Below are positions 19,401 through 31,026 of a stretch of 37,296 bases of DNA, one piece after another. A model generated the notes under the pieces. It saw only the letters and a list, made by a program, of their open reading frames with translations. It did not search any database and was not told the DNA's origin. Position 1 is the stretch's first letter. The number at the start of each line of letters is the position of its first letter. Origin of the DNA: Rhizaria sp. SCN 62-66 (lineage: Eukaryota; Rhizaria, unplaced); NCBI GenBank assembly GCA_001724265.1, contig MEDY01000310.1, forward strand, positions 1 through 37,296. The letters are read 5' to 3'. The position numbers and the translations under genes are program-made.

Positions 19401-22400
19401 ATGCCTCCAGGTACGTTATTTGTTCAGCACCTATTAAGACCACGATTTGGCCTGTATAGTCGTCTTATTTTCTTCCAAAAAGAGCCTTTTTTGATGACCC
19501 GCTCTGTTTTGTACCTACTCTCCCGCCCGCACAGCTCGCGCGCCCCCCCAGGGCACCGTGTATCGCATTCTGCGAAAGATAGTATGCTCAAACGTTGACT
19601 GCCAGTGCTGCCTCGCCTTCGAGGACATCACAGGCGCTCGTATCAATGCCAAGGTACGCTATAGTGCTTCTGAAATTGCACAGTAGCCTCCGTTTAATCT
19701 AATCCACATGCCTTTTCTCCTTTTAGTTCCGCTTTAACCGCGATATATCCCCGTTTCGCGTCGCACACTGTCACGCCCACTCACCTCTCCTGTTCCATCC
19801 AACCTCTGTGTTCTCGGCCTCTCTCGCCCTCATCCTTGTCGTCTTTGCTCTCCGGGCCCATCCGCCCGCGTGCAGAACAACTACACGAGCTTTTCGATCC
19901 GCTGCCCCACGTGCAACACGTCGACCTCGACGACGACGATGTACATGGAGCGCATCATGGAGGCCAACCCCAAGGCCGCGGCGGCGATGAAGGACAACAA
20001 CGCTGCCTTCGATGGGCTCGTCGCCGCCCCCGTCGCGCCCGGCATGTCGGCCCTGCAGCAGGAGATGGAGTTCGTGTCGCTGCCGAAGCGCTGCTCGTGC
20101 TCGGGCTCGATCGACCGCGGACGCATGGTCACCTGTTCCCACGACCTGCCGCCCGACGAGACGCGCCCGCCGCACTGCACGTCGGACGCGCTGCGCCACA
20201 TTTGCCTCACGTGCGACCGGCGCTTCTGCGATGCGTGCTTCACCAACTACCACGAGAACCCCGAGTTCGAGATGTGTCTGCACGTGCCGTACGCGCACTT
20301 CTTGTGGATGCAGCGCATCTTCCTCATCGTCGCCAAGCGCGACGCGAGCGAACAGGTCCGTTGCTCCGTGCTGGCCGAGGCCGGCAGCCGCACCAACAAC
20401 GAGCTGGGTCGCACCATCCAGCGCCTCATGATCAAGGAGATGACTCAACTCGGCCGCGCCCACACCATCTCGCTGCCCGACCTGGCGCTGCTGTACGCCT
20501 ACGACCTGCGCCGCGTGCGGCTAAGCACTGATACCGAGTCCGAGAAGATCATCGAGGACTTCCACCGTATGGGTTGCTGCTCGCGCTGCTTATACGACAC
20601 GGAGCTCTGGTGCCGCTTCTCGCGCCACACGTCGCGTTTCCCGCTGTGCCGCACCATCATCGGCTCCGTCGAGGCCGTCCACGGCGGCAGCATGGCCAAC
20701 TACTTCAGATCCTTCCGCTGGTTCCTGTTGCTCAACCTCGCGCTGTCGATCATCCTTTTTGTCTTCATCCTGCTGCCCGCCATCTACGACGGGCCCAAGT
20801 CCATCGACGCGCGCGCGCTGTTACTCGGCGACGGCGCCGCCAACTCGGTCTTCTTCTACGGCGGCTACGTGTCCATCTACGACTTCGGCTGGCACATGGA
20901 CACCGGATGGGTGCTTATCCTCGCCGCGATCCTTTTCTTCTCGCTCTTCTTCATCGTCTTCTCCTTCGACTCTGAGGCCATTGCGCAGACCGAAGACTCG
21001 TCCATCTCTTCGGAGCACCCCTTCACCGCCGTGCTGGGCTCCATCAACTACAATGAGCGCGACCCCGCGAGACTCAACCAGGTGCGTCGCTGGCAGATCA
21101 CTGCAGAAATCTCTGCCAAGTTGACATTTTTTAATGGAAAAGTGCATCTATATAGAGTTTTTTTTATAATTCATTTCGATGTTATTTGTTTTTATTCTCC
21201 TAAACTCACATCTATGCTCTCTATTCTCATATGGCTAACTTTTCCGACAGGAGATCCACGCGCTGGCGACGCGGCTGGACATCCTTGGCATGACGCACCT
21301 GTGGGTTGCGCAGACGCGCGTGAACGAGCGCACGCGGCCCTGCTGCACGGGCCCCTGCGACCCCTGGTACGTGTGGTTTCTCATCTCCATGTCCTGGATC
21401 GGCGGCGGCACCGCGCTCGTGTGGTTTGCCGCAGACTGGCTCGACCCTGTCGACGGGAAAATCGCGCAATACGCGGCCGACGTGGACCCGCGGCTGTGGC
21501 AGTACGCGTCCGTGCTGTTCCCGCTTGCCGTCGCGCTGCTCAAGTTCATAATGCCGCCCTTCATCCGCTGCTGCGTCGTCCGTGAGTTCTCGCCCTTCTA
21601 CTACAAGGCCGACCACGTGCGCGCCGCCTACTTCTTCCGCCTCTTCCTGCAGCGCATGGCCGTCGCCGCCATGGTCATGTACATCTTCCTCACGCAAGCC
21701 ACGCCCGCCTTCACGCCCTCGGCCACCAACGCCATGGCGGCCGCCGCGGGTGCCGCGGGCTGCGCATGCCCGCCGGGCGCGACTTGCGCGACGACGGCTG
21801 ACTGGCAGTGCCCGTGCCAACAAACCGAGATCGGCATCCGGCTATACCGCTTCGTCGTCATCGACCTGGCGTGGTCCTTCATCCTCGCCATCCTCTGGTC
21901 GCCGTTCAAGTACTGCCTGCGCTCGTGCTGCGTGCGCTGCGGCTGCGGCAACTGCGTCGACTCGAGCCACCGCTACACCTTCAACCGCGACGTCGACTAC
22001 GCTTTGAAGAACAGCATCACGCAGCGCATGCGCGAGCAGCGGAACCGGAACGAGTTCGACCCGCTCGAGAACATGCTGGACCTCGTCTACCGGCAGGCGT
22101 TCATCTGGTCGGGGATGATTTACTCGCCCATGATCCCCGTCGTCGGCTTTATCTGCTCGCTCTTCCTGTTCATGTTCAAGCACATGGAGGTCACTCTGTG
22201 CTCACGCCGCAGCTGGATGTCGCAGTTGCCCGCGACCACGCAGGAGGTATACTTGCTCTTCGCGCTGCTCGCCTCGGCCATCCTGGCCTTCTTCCCGCTC
22301 TCCTTCTTCATCTCCTCCTCCACGGTCTGTGGGCCCTTCTGGTGGTCGCACGTCGAGGGCATGAGCATCTGGGAGGCGTGGTTCCAGATCACGCAGGGGC

Positions 22401-22627
22401 TCCCCGGGTGGATCCGCGTCATCTTCGACTACCTCACCAACACCATGATCCTCTGGATGCTCATCATCATGGGGCTCATTTACATCCTCACCATGTCGCG
22501 CCAGGTCGCCATGATGCTCGAGCGCCACGATTTCCTCCGCGTGCAGATCCGCCTCGAGTCGCGCGAGCGCATGCGCAAGCAGCGCGAGGTCGAGTACCTC
22601 AACATCGGCCGCAACAAGAACAACTAA
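19401..22627 (+). CDS. TMC-family membrane protein with cysteine-rich (B-box-like) N-terminus
   Basis: Exons 19401-19410, 19535-19653, 19876-21081 and 21251-22627; donors GTACGT, GTACGC and GTGCGT; all joins keep frame; 903 aa. The C-terminal half has about eight to ten hydrophobic segments. It carries TMC (transmembrane channel-like) landmarks: QQTEIGIRLYRFVVIDLAWS (family CWETxxGQExY...D), FDPLENMLDLVYRQAFIW, SGMIYSPMIPVVGF, and STVCGPFWW, then a final helix with a basic Glu/Arg tail. TMC proteins are related to TMEM16/OSCA and form mechanosensory channels in animals. The N-terminal roughly 330 residues are cytosolic-looking and Cys-rich: VCSNVDCQCCLAF, RCPTCNT, CSCSGSI, then HICLTCDRRFCDACFTNYHE, like a B-box zinc site. 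Exon 1 encodes only MPP plus one base, so the start is less certain than the rest. The stop is TAA. Confidence 0.82.
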
Positions 22628-24348
22628 ACTAAACAAACCGCGGCGCAGGCTCGGTCTTGTTGGACGCATTCAAGCGAAACGAAGTTGTTCCTGTGCAGCT
22701 GTCTATGTATGCATATTTCTCTTCTTTTTGTTCCGCTTTTATCAGCGAGCAAAAAGAGTGTGTTTTGCTTGTTATTTTTTGACCTAAACAAGCTCTGTGT
22801 TTGTGTTTGTGTGTGTTCGGTTTGTTTGTCTCTTGCTTTTTGTATATCGTTTCACTTTTTTTAACGATTTTGTTTTTCGTTTTCGATTATTTTTTGAAAG
22901 ATGTAACCTGTGTGTGATATTCTTTGGTATTAGCTTTGTTATGTTTGGCTGTAGTTTAGTTTTCATTCTTGCTTTTTCTACCATTCCTCATCTTTCCTAC
23001 GCCAACTCAATTCTGCAGCTACTGTTGTTGACGCTATCGTTGTCGCCATCAACGTCTTGATCTCTGTTTTCACCCTGCACGCGCTGTCTTCTCGCTAAGG
23101 ACAAGACGTCGAGCAAGGGGGTGTCACTCTCAGTGTTGCCGGTTGCAGCTCCCAGTCAGCTAACCAAAGCTCCAAGCTCAACTGTGCTTTGATATCGTCA
23201 TGATATGTTATTTCATGTTGTACTTTGTTAAGCTTGTCTGACTGTGAATCTTTATTGAAAACCTTCATCAGTATCATTGCCGATACTGTTGATTTGTTGT
23301 CACTGTCACTAGCTCTGTCACAACGACAACTCATCAGGCACGCTGTTGTTGATGTTTGAATGAATCATAACTTATCTCGATTATCATATGCTTTATTTTG
23401 TGTTTCATATATTTTTCGTATTTTTTAGTATGCGCTTTGACCAATTCGTGGATTATCACTAAAATGAACGTGTCGTATCTCGAGCCTCCCTCAAGCACGC
23501 GCATGCGCGAACGCACTGTTTGTTGTTGTGGCTTGCTTGGGTGTTCGAATTCAGTCACTCTCCTCCTTTCTTAAACTCGTCGCTCTTATTGCATTGCGCA
23601 TCACTGTGTCTGTATGAATATACATGTATAGCGCTGTAAATGTGCTGCGCTGCGTTGAACTGTGCTCTATGTGTTGTCTGTCTGTTTGTGTGAGCGAGCC
23701 ACCATTATGTGCTTTTCAGCGAATCACCGGCTCGCACGCTCTTTCAGCTGCACAGTTACAGTCACAGCCACAGTCGTCCAACGCAGCTCGCGTGTGTTGA
23801 TCGCGCGTGTCGCACGCGCTGTATCACCAGCACCGCGCACCGGCGACGCTTGAGCAAGCATGAGCACTACCGTTCCCTCCTTAATTCTTTGCTCCGTCCT
23901 ATCACCAATCCATTTGATAAGACACGATAGTCGTGTGGTACAAAATGGCATACAAAATGATGAAATTCGTCAACTAGAACTGTTTTTTGTCTTATCTGCG
24001 TATCATGCAATTTACCTGCTGTAGCATGGTTGACTGGCCATGGTGGGCCGAAAAAATCTCGGGGTGAAGAAGCTCGCAGCTGGCGCCGGGTCAGAGGCGA
24101 TTACGTTTCGGCTTTTTATACCAAAATGAAATCGTCAATTGTTCTGGGGTGAATATATTCCACATATTTCTGACTTTTCTCTTTGCTTCAATCTTTTACA
24201 CTCTATTAAATGAACCGCACGACCCTGATCAGAACGAAACCCAAGGCCTAGATCGCCCCCTCTCCGTTAACGAAACTGTCTCTCACTATCCTCCTCTAAC
24301 CAACCTCATTTCGTCTCCCCCACGTCCCATCATAACAGGTCTAGCACC
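22628..24348. other. Intergenic, no gene seen
   Basis: A 1.7-kb spacer between the TMC 3' end and MCM5. It is T-rich on the plus strand at 22700-22980 and has no exon-like codon use. The last part before MCM5 is pyrimidine-rich and ends CATAACAG shortly before the ATG, which may be a 5'UTR splice acceptor. No RNA gene is recognised. Confidence 0.6.
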
Positions 24349-26565
24349 ATGGCCAGCTTTCAAGGCGAGGTCATTGACAGCGTGCACATGGGCCACGCGG
24401 ATGAGCGTGAGCAGGCCGAGAACGCCCTGCGCTTCGGTGCTCACCGCGATCCCAGCCAGGCCAACGAAGGCTTCCGCAACTTCATCCGCAACTTCAAGGA
24501 CGCATCGGGCCAGTTCATCTACCGCGACCAGCTGTTAGCGAACTTTGAGCAGGGCTCGTACTTCCTCCGCGTCGTGCTCGACGACCTCCACACCTTCGGC
24601 TCGTGGCTCCGCAGCGCGCTGATGGAGAGCCCTGAGGTCTACATGCCGCAGTTCGAGCTCGCGGCGTGCCAGGTCATCGCCACCACGCCCGCCACGCGCC
24701 GCGACATCAAATCCGTGCAGCACATCCAGATTGTGCTGACGGGCCAGGCCGCGCCGACGCCGCTGCGCAACCTCGAGTCAGCGCAGGTCTCCCAGCTCGT
24801 CGCGCTGCAGGGCATCGTCATCGGCGCCACGCGTCCGCGCGTCAAGGCCACGCGCCTCGCCCTGCGCTGCCGCGGCTGTGGCGCCTCCCGCTTTGTTGAG
24901 GCGCGCGGCGGCTTTGGTTCGATCCAGCGCCCGCGCCGCTGCGAGGCCGGGCAGCTGCAGGAGGGCGCGGCGCGGTGCCCGCTTGACCCCTACGAGGACG
25001 TGCCCGAGCACTGCGAGTTCGTTGACACGCAGATGCTCAAGCTGCAGGAGCCGCCGGAGTCTGTGCCGACGAGCGAGATGCCGCGCCACATGACGCTGTC
25101 GTGCGAGCGCTACCTGGTGAACAAGGTGAAGCCGGGCACGCGCGTGACGGTGCTGGGGGTGCACTCGACCTACTCGGCGCGCGTGTCGGACCGCAACATG
25201 AACAACATCAGCGACTCAGGCATCCGCATCCCGTACTTGCGCGTCGTGGGCATCGACCAGAACAGCGAGGCCAACGACATCCTGCTGGGCAAGCTGACGC
25301 CTGAGGACGAGGAAGAGCTGCGTCAGCTCGTCGCGCAGCCAGACATCTACGACAAGATCGCTAACTCGATCGCGCCCGATATCAAGAGCCACGACGACAT
25401 CAAGCGCGCCATCGCGTGCTCGCTCTTTGGCGGCTCGCGTAAGTCACTGCCCGACGGCATGCGGCTCCGTGGTGACATTAACGTGCTACTGCTCGGCGAC
25501 CCCGGTGTGGCCAAGTCCCAGTTCCTCCGCTTTGCGCACGAGGCGGCGCCCATCTCGGTCTACACCTCTGGCAAGGGCTCCTCCGCGGCCGGTCTGACGG
25601 CCTCGGTGGTGCGCGACCCGGGCACGGGCGAGTTCCACCTCGAGGGCGGCGCCATGGTGCTGGCCGACGGCGGCGTCGTCTGCATCGACGAGTTCGACAA
25701 GATGCGCGAGCAGGACCGCGTCGCGATCCACGAGGCTATGGAGCAGCAGACCATCTCCATTGCTAAGGCCGGCATCACAACAATCCTCAACTCGCGCACC
25801 TCGGTCATCGCGGCCGCGAATCCCGTCTTCGGCCGCTACGACGACTACAAGTCCGCGACGGAGAACATCGATTTTCAGGCCACGATTCTGTCGCGTTTCG
25901 ACCTCATCTTCATTATCCGCGATCTTCAGGACTTGCAGCTGGACCAGGCGCTCGCGCAGCACGTGCTCCGCGTGCACAAGCGCGAAGGCAACGCCGCGCC
26001 GCAGCTCGCCGAAGGGATCATTCCTGTGGAGAAGCTCAAGAAGCTCATCGCCTTCGCGCGCCGCAAGGCCCCGCGCCTGACCGAGGACGCGGCCGAGCTG
26101 CTGAGCAACCGGTACGTGCACTTCCGCCGCGAGCTCGAGGAGAAGCGCCGCGCGTCAGCCGACGGCACGGCCTCGGTGATCCCGATGACTGTGCGCCAGC
26201 TCGAGGCTCTGGTGCGTATCTCTGAGTCGCTAGCGCGCATGGAGCTGAGCGACGTGGCCACTGAGGCGCACGTTGAGGAGGCGCTGCGCCTCTTCAAGGT
26301 CGCCACGATGCAGGCCGCGTCGTCGCCCTACGGCGCGGCGCCCGGCACGGCGCAGTTCGAGGACCAGCTGCGCGCGTGCGAGGCCGCGATCAAGGTGCTA
26401 GTGCCCTTCGGCGCCACCACGCGCACGGCCGAGGTGCTGCGCGCGCTCATGAGCCAGCAGAACTTCAGCGAGAGCGTCGCCAAGCGGTGCCTTGAGATTC
26501 TTGTCACCAGGGGCGAATTCAAGTACCGCGAGCAGAAGAAGCAGATCTCGCGCGACAGGAGTTGA
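24349..26565 (+). CDS. MCM5: DNA replication licensing factor MCM5
   Basis: MCM5 is one of the six subunits of the replicative helicase ring. It is a single uninterrupted exon of 738 aa, normal for the family (human 734). The zinc region is CRGCG...RRC...CPLDPYEDVPEHC, starting near residue 174; CPLDPY and LKLQEPPESVPTSEMPRHM are MCM5-specific. The ATPase domain has Walker A GDPGVAKSQ (about 383-391), GKGSSAAGLTASVVRD, Walker B VCIDEFDKM (about 444-452), sensor region IAAANPVFGRYD, and arginine finger SRFDLIF (about 515-521). A C-terminal winged-helix region follows (TAEVLRALMSQQNFSESVAKRCLE). The ATG at 24349 has a good context (CACCATGG). The stop is TGA. It is the only fully contained protein gene without an intron in its coding sequence besides the JmjC gene. 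Confidence 0.98.
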   Translation: MASFQGEVIDSVHMGHADEREQAENALRFGAHRDPSQANEGFRNFIRNFKDASGQFIYRDQLLANFEQGSYFLRVVLDDLHTFGSWLRSALMESPEVYMPQFELAACQVIATTPATRRDIKSVQHIQIVLTGQAAPTPLRNLESAQVSQLVALQGIVIGATRPRVKATRLALRCRGCGASRFVEARGGFGSIQRPRRCEAGQLQEGAARCPLDPYEDVPEHCEFVDTQMLKLQEPPESVPTSEMPRHMTLSCERYLVNKVKPGTRVTVLGVHSTYSARVSDRNMNNISDSGIRIPYLRVVGIDQNSEANDILLGKLTPEDEEELRQLVAQPDIYDKIANSIAPDIKSHDDIKRAIACSLFGGSRKSLPDGMRLRGDINVLLLGDPGVAKSQFLRFAHEAAPISVYTSGKGSSAAGLTASVVRDPGTGEFHLEGGAMVLADGGVVCIDEFDKMREQDRVAIHEAMEQQTISIAKAGITTILNSRTSVIAAANPVFGRYDDYKSATENIDFQATILSRFDLIFIIRDLQDLQLDQALAQHVLRVHKREGNAAPQLAEGIIPVEKLKKLIAFARRKAPRLTEDAAELLSNRYVHFRRELEEKRRASADGTASVIPMTVRQLEALVRISESLARMELSDVATEAHVEEALRLFKVATMQAASSPYGAAPGTAQFEDQLRACEAAIKVLVPFGATTRTAEVLRALMSQQNFSESVAKRCLEILVTRGEFKYREQKKQISRDRS

Positions 26566-27711
26566 CCAAGTCAGCCTGCAACTCAAAAGCGGTGTAAATG
26601 TCATCGTGCTGCATGTGTACGCGATGATTATGCTCGGGCCTATGATACTTAGTAAGACCAAGTTGGACGATGTCCTCTGTTAGTAAGTGTGTGTCTGTGT
26701 AATAACCAGGCCACCGCTAATCATCGAACGAGCAAACTTTTTAACGAATGTTGCGCGCGCCTGTGAAAGAGCAACTGCTTATGTTTCTCTATTCTTATAA
26801 TACACAATCAAATGTTGAGTCACAACGACAATAAATCAAAAAATGTATTTTTAAACGAAAGAAAATTGCACGTCATAGAGAACTGTGCTTGCTTGTTACG
26901 AAAGAAAAATGAAAGAAAAGCGCTGAACAGCGTTTTTGAGTGCAGTAACCAGCTTGTGTAACACGCATTGCGTAACTGGTAATGACAATAGAGAGACCAC
27001 TTGACTCACTAGTTAGTGTGATTCGGTCGACAGTGTATCCCCACCGCATAGAACATGACACAGCACAGCACATCAGAAGTCGCAGTAAGAATCAGTGCAA
27101 CAGTAAAGCTATGTAAGCATCAACAGCAAGCAAGTATATGAACAATAGAAAACCAGGCCGCTCCGTGGCTAGCAAGCGAGGCTAGCGCAACAGGGACAAG
27201 TATCTTTTACTGACATAATCAGTGCAGTGCAAATTGCGTGCTACTACAACAACTACTACTATAACTCTATACAAGACATGCATGTGTGTGATTGTGCGCG
27301 GGGATTAGCGCGTGTTGACGTGAGAGCCACACAGTACCACAACAGGGCGCGCGCCAGCAGACTAGCTGGAGCGAGCAGTGCAAGCGGAAGAATAATAAAA
27401 TAGGCGAGAAAAGCTAGATAAATAACCCTCTTAAAGATAGTCATCGTTTTTTACAGCTTGAATACGTCTTACTGCCAGCTAACCACAATGGATCGCAATG
27501 CAATTCCGAAACAAAAAGCCGCAGAAACAGAAAAGGAAACAGCACACAGTGTGCACGAGTCAGTCACAAGTCACAGTTGACAGTTGTGTCATCCACTCAC
27601 ACCTTCGTCGTCACGTGTGCCGATAGTAGAACGAAACGCAAGTCGGTCGCTGCCGCAGCGCGAGCTCCCCCGAGTCAAGTGTGAGCTCTGCGCGGCCGGG
27701 CCTGGCGTCGC
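26566..27711. other. Convergent spacer between MCM5 and the JmjC gene
   Basis: A 1.1-kb AT-rich region of mixed composition. AATAAA at about 26831 could serve MCM5. There is no exon-like sequence, tRNA or clear repeat. Confidence 0.6.
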
Positions 27712-30700
27712 TCACTCGGAGTCGTCGGAGTTGGTGCTCGAGTCCCACTCGCCACTGGGCTCCTCGTCGCTCTCGTGCTCCTCCTCAGCCTCCTCGGCGG
27801 CGTCCTCGGCGGCCTTGGCCTCGGCGTCAGTAGCACCCGCGGCGGCGGCGGCGGCGGCGGCGGCAGCAGCCTGCTTGCGCGCGATGCGCTCACGGCGCGC
27901 GAGCTTGCGCTTGACGGAGCCGGAGGAGAAGGCCGACTTGAAGCCCGTCTGCTGGTCAAGCTCGCGCGCGCGGGCCGCAATCTCGGGCTTGGCCTCGTCA
28001 AGCGCGGCGAGCCAGCGCGCCGCCATGTGCTTGCGGCGGCCGCGCGTGAGCGGCCACACATCGTCGAAGTTGGACTCGTTGACGTAGTTCTGCGTGATGG
28101 CAAGCGTGTCATCGAAGTTCCACACAGCGTGCCACCAGTTGCCCGGCACGAAGATGGTCTCGCCGGGGTAGTGCACGGCCTCGTACATGACGTAGTCGGC
28201 GCCCGCCGCGTTGGCCGACGCGATGTACTCGCGCAGCCGCGGCAGGATGTGCGTGAACCAGCCCTGTGGCGACGTCCAGGGGGACGGACCCTCGCCCTTG
28301 TACCGGTGCTCAAAGGCCGAGCCGTTGGCGATAGACGCGGGCACGTTGGGCGAGAGCAGCAGCCAGTACTTGCGGCCGTGCAGCAGCGCGTTCCACGCGT
28401 TGGTGTTGAGCGGGTCCTTGTGCATGAAGGAGCCCGAGCCCTGTGCGCCGATGCACAGCCAGCGCTGCGGCGGACGGCGCGAGAAGGCCACGTGGTCGAG
28501 GAAGTCGGTGGTGAAGAAGTGGGGGCGGGTGTAGTCCTGCTGCATCTCGGTCGCCACGTCGATCACCTCGAGCTGCGACTCAAACAGGTACAGTGGCTGG
28601 TCGTCGCGCTCCGTGTACAAGTACTGCATGAAGTGCTTGAGCTTGGCAGTCAGGCGGTACTCCTGGGGGTCCTTGCCGACCTTGAGGCGGCAGTTCTTGT
28701 ACTTGCCCGTGGACAGCGTGGTGCCCGTGTACTTGTGCATCTCCCAGCCCTCGGTCATGCCCGAGATGAGGCACGGCAGCAGCGCGCGCTCATACGCCGC
28801 CTGGAACTCGCCGTACGACATGTCCTTGTAGTTGAAGCGCGGGATGGGACGGAAGCGCGAGAAGTCCACCGGCGTAATCTCCTTGCTGCGGCCGCGCGGC
28901 ACCGACGCCACAGCGGGCAGCGCCGCGTCGGGCTTGAGCTGCGCCAGCGCCGAGTAGGCCGCCGAGGACTTGGGGAAGACGTAGACGGCCTCGCCGCCCA
29001 TGGGCGTGGCCAGCCCCTGGAGCGCGGCAAAAGCCTCAGGCAGCAGCACCTGCTTGAGCCCCGCGGCGGGCGTCGCGTCCACGGGCCGCGTCACATGCGC
29101 GTCGCCCACGAACGGGTTCACGGGCGCGTCCAGCGGGCCCGCGGCGACGGCGCTGCCCGGCGCGACGCGGCAGTGCGCGGCTTCGACCAACGCGCCCCAG
29201 CGCGCCAGCGCAGCGCGCAGCAGCGGGATCTCGGAGGCGTATGAGAACTTGTCCCAGTCCTTGAGGCCCCAGCGCGGCTCCTTCTTGCGGCGCAGCACGT
29301 TGAAGATGGCGTCGATGTCGCTCTGCTTCGACTGCGGCACGTAATCGCGCAGGAAGGTCCCGTACACGGCGTCGCGCACGGACCCAGGCTGAATAGACGC
29401 GTTTTCAGACTGCACCTCACTTGCGCGGGCGGCGGCGTCGCTGCTCCCCTATGTGTCTGAGTCGGCCTCGGCCGCGGCGGCAGCGGCGGCCGCGGCCTTG
29501 GACTTGGCGGCGTCGGCGGCGTCGACGTCGTCGTCGCTCTACTCGTCGTCGGAAGACGCGTCCGAGTCGGTGGAGCTGTCCTCGTTGCCCGAGAAGCCCT
29601 CCCAGCCCTCGTACGCGAAGGGCTTTTTCTCCGGCTCCGCCGCCCAGTCGCCGTGGTTCAGCGGGTGGTTGCGCGCGCGCTCCTCAGCCGCGGCGCGCTC
29701 CTCGGGCGACATGAGCTCCAGCGGCTTGACTTTTTTGCCGCTCGCGTCGAGGTGCGGGCGCACGAACTTCCACACGAAGCCGTCCTTGGCGTTCATCGCG
29801 TGCGCGGCCGCGGCGGCCTTGGGGAAGCGCTTCTCGAGCATCTTGAGCCAGCGCCAGGCCATGTGCTTGCGCTCGACGCGGATGTCGCGCCACACAAGGG
29901 GGAAGTTGCTCATGTTGACGTAGTTTTGCGTCACGGCGTAGGTGTCGTCGAGGTTGATGACGAAGTGCCACCACGAGCCGGGCACGAAGATGGTCTCGCC
30001 GGGGTACTGGATGAACTCCTGCAGCCCGTACTTGTTCCCGTTGGCCATGATCCACGCGCGCAGCTTCGGGTACACGCGGTCGTACCACCCCACGCCCTCG
30101 TTCTCGATGTCGGGGTCGAGGTCCTCGTCGGCCCAGAACTGCTTGCCCTTGACGATCGCCTCGGGTGTCTCGGGCGGGAACAGGATCCACACCTTGCGGC
30201 CGGCGATGACGGTGTTCCACGCGTTGGTGTTGAGCGGGTCGATGTGCATCGTCGTGCCAGAGCGCTCGGGGCCCAGGCACAGCCAGCGGTGCGGCGGGCG
30301 CCGCTCTGCGCTGCAGTAGTCGAACAGGTCCTTGGAGAACCACGCGGGGCGCGCGTACTCGGCGAAGATCTTGCGGATGTTGGAGTTGGCGTTGAGCTGC
30401 GACTCGAAGAGGTAGACGGGCGAGTCGTCCTTCTGCGTCGCCGCGTACTGCAGGTAGTACTTGGTCTCGAGCCCGATGCGGTAGCCCTCGTCGTCCTTGC
30501 CCACCTTGACGCGCTCGTCGCGCAGGAACGACTGGTTCATCGTCGCGAAGGTCGCCTTATTGATGGGCCACTCGTCGGCGAAGCCGGCGATTAGGCAAGG
30601 CTTGGACGGCTTCTCGTACTTCTCCACGAACCACTCGTACGAGACGTCGCGGAAGTCGAAGCGGTCGACGCCCATAACGCCGTGGTAAGTCGAGCCGGCG

Positions 30701-31026
30701 ACGTGGCACGCCTCGATCTCGTGCAGCACCTTAAGCCACTCGGCGCGCTTGTTGCGGAACGTCTTGACGTAGCCGTACTTGTGCCAGTCAGAGGGGCGCA
30801 TCGAGGACTTGCGGCGCTTGACATCGAGCAACTTGGCCTCCACCACCTCGGGGTCCTGGTCCGGCACGTAGTCGCCCTTGAGCGTGTCGTAGTGGCCGTC
30901 CTTGTCGGGGAAGCGGTGCGGGAAGTCGGCCGGGTTGAGGGCCGCGTTGCGCGCCTTGAGCTTGGCGACGAGCTCCTCGCGCGAGTGCGTCTCGCCCGTG
31001 GTCAGCTCGTACGGGTCGTAGGACAT
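27712..31026 (-). CDS. Double JmjC-domain (JMJD6-like) dioxygenase, one frame through two TAG codons
   Basis: Two JMJD6-like Fe(II)/2-oxoglutarate oxygenase domains lie in one reading frame, ATG at 31026 to TGA at 27712 (1104 residues if TAG is sense), without an intron. Domain 1 has RWLCLGPERSGTTMHIDP (His261, Asp263), GRKVWILFPPE and PGETIFVPGSWWHFVIN (His354). Domain 2 has RWLCIGAQGSGSFMHKDP (His869, Asp871), GRKYWLLLSP and PGETIFVPGNWWHAVWN (His966). Both therefore keep the metal-binding HxD...H triad. The linker contains TAG at 29541-29539 and 29451-29449; between and after them the codons are acidic/Ala-rich with G/C third positions. The second domain has no ATG upstream of its conserved core, which argues against two separate genes. 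JMJD6 hydroxylates lysines or demethylates arginines; the substrate here is unknown. The shared sequence shows an internal duplication. Confidence 0.85.
29449..29451 (-). other. In-frame TAG codon 2 in the JmjC linker
   Basis: Lies between EADSDT and GSSDAAARASEVQSENAS, exactly 30 codons after the first TAG. Coding composition continues unbroken into the second JmjC domain. Confidence 0.9.
29539..29541 (-). other. In-frame TAG codon 1 in the JmjC linker
   Basis: Follows ASSDDE and is followed in frame by SDDDVDAADAAKSKAAA, with the same acidic and Ala-rich character on both sides. Under the standard code it would end the first JmjC domain's protein; see the finding on UAG. Confidence 0.9.

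Noticed and set aside
22797-23060. Phe/Val-rich small membrane-like frame
   Set aside because: T-rich simple sequence downstream of the TMC gene translates to Phe, Val and Leu; no coding signature.
27775-29244. Long open frame on the plus strand opposite the second JmjC domain
   Set aside because: It is the antisense shadow of a GC-rich exon: strong G/C third positions remove stops on the other strand. The translation is Arg/Val/Leu-rich with no family features.
27712-29415. Second JmjC domain as an independent gene starting near 29415
   Set aside because: The codon at 29415 is GTG, not ATG, and the first in-frame ATG lies well inside the protein. The frame is continuous with the upstream JmjC domain apart from two TAGs.
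29539-29541. Programmed stop-codon readthrough instead of code change
   Set aside because: Two successive TAGs in each of two unrelated genes, with no CTA or CAATTA type 3' context (next bases are GAG, TCC, AGC and GGG), fit reassignment better. It is not disproved.
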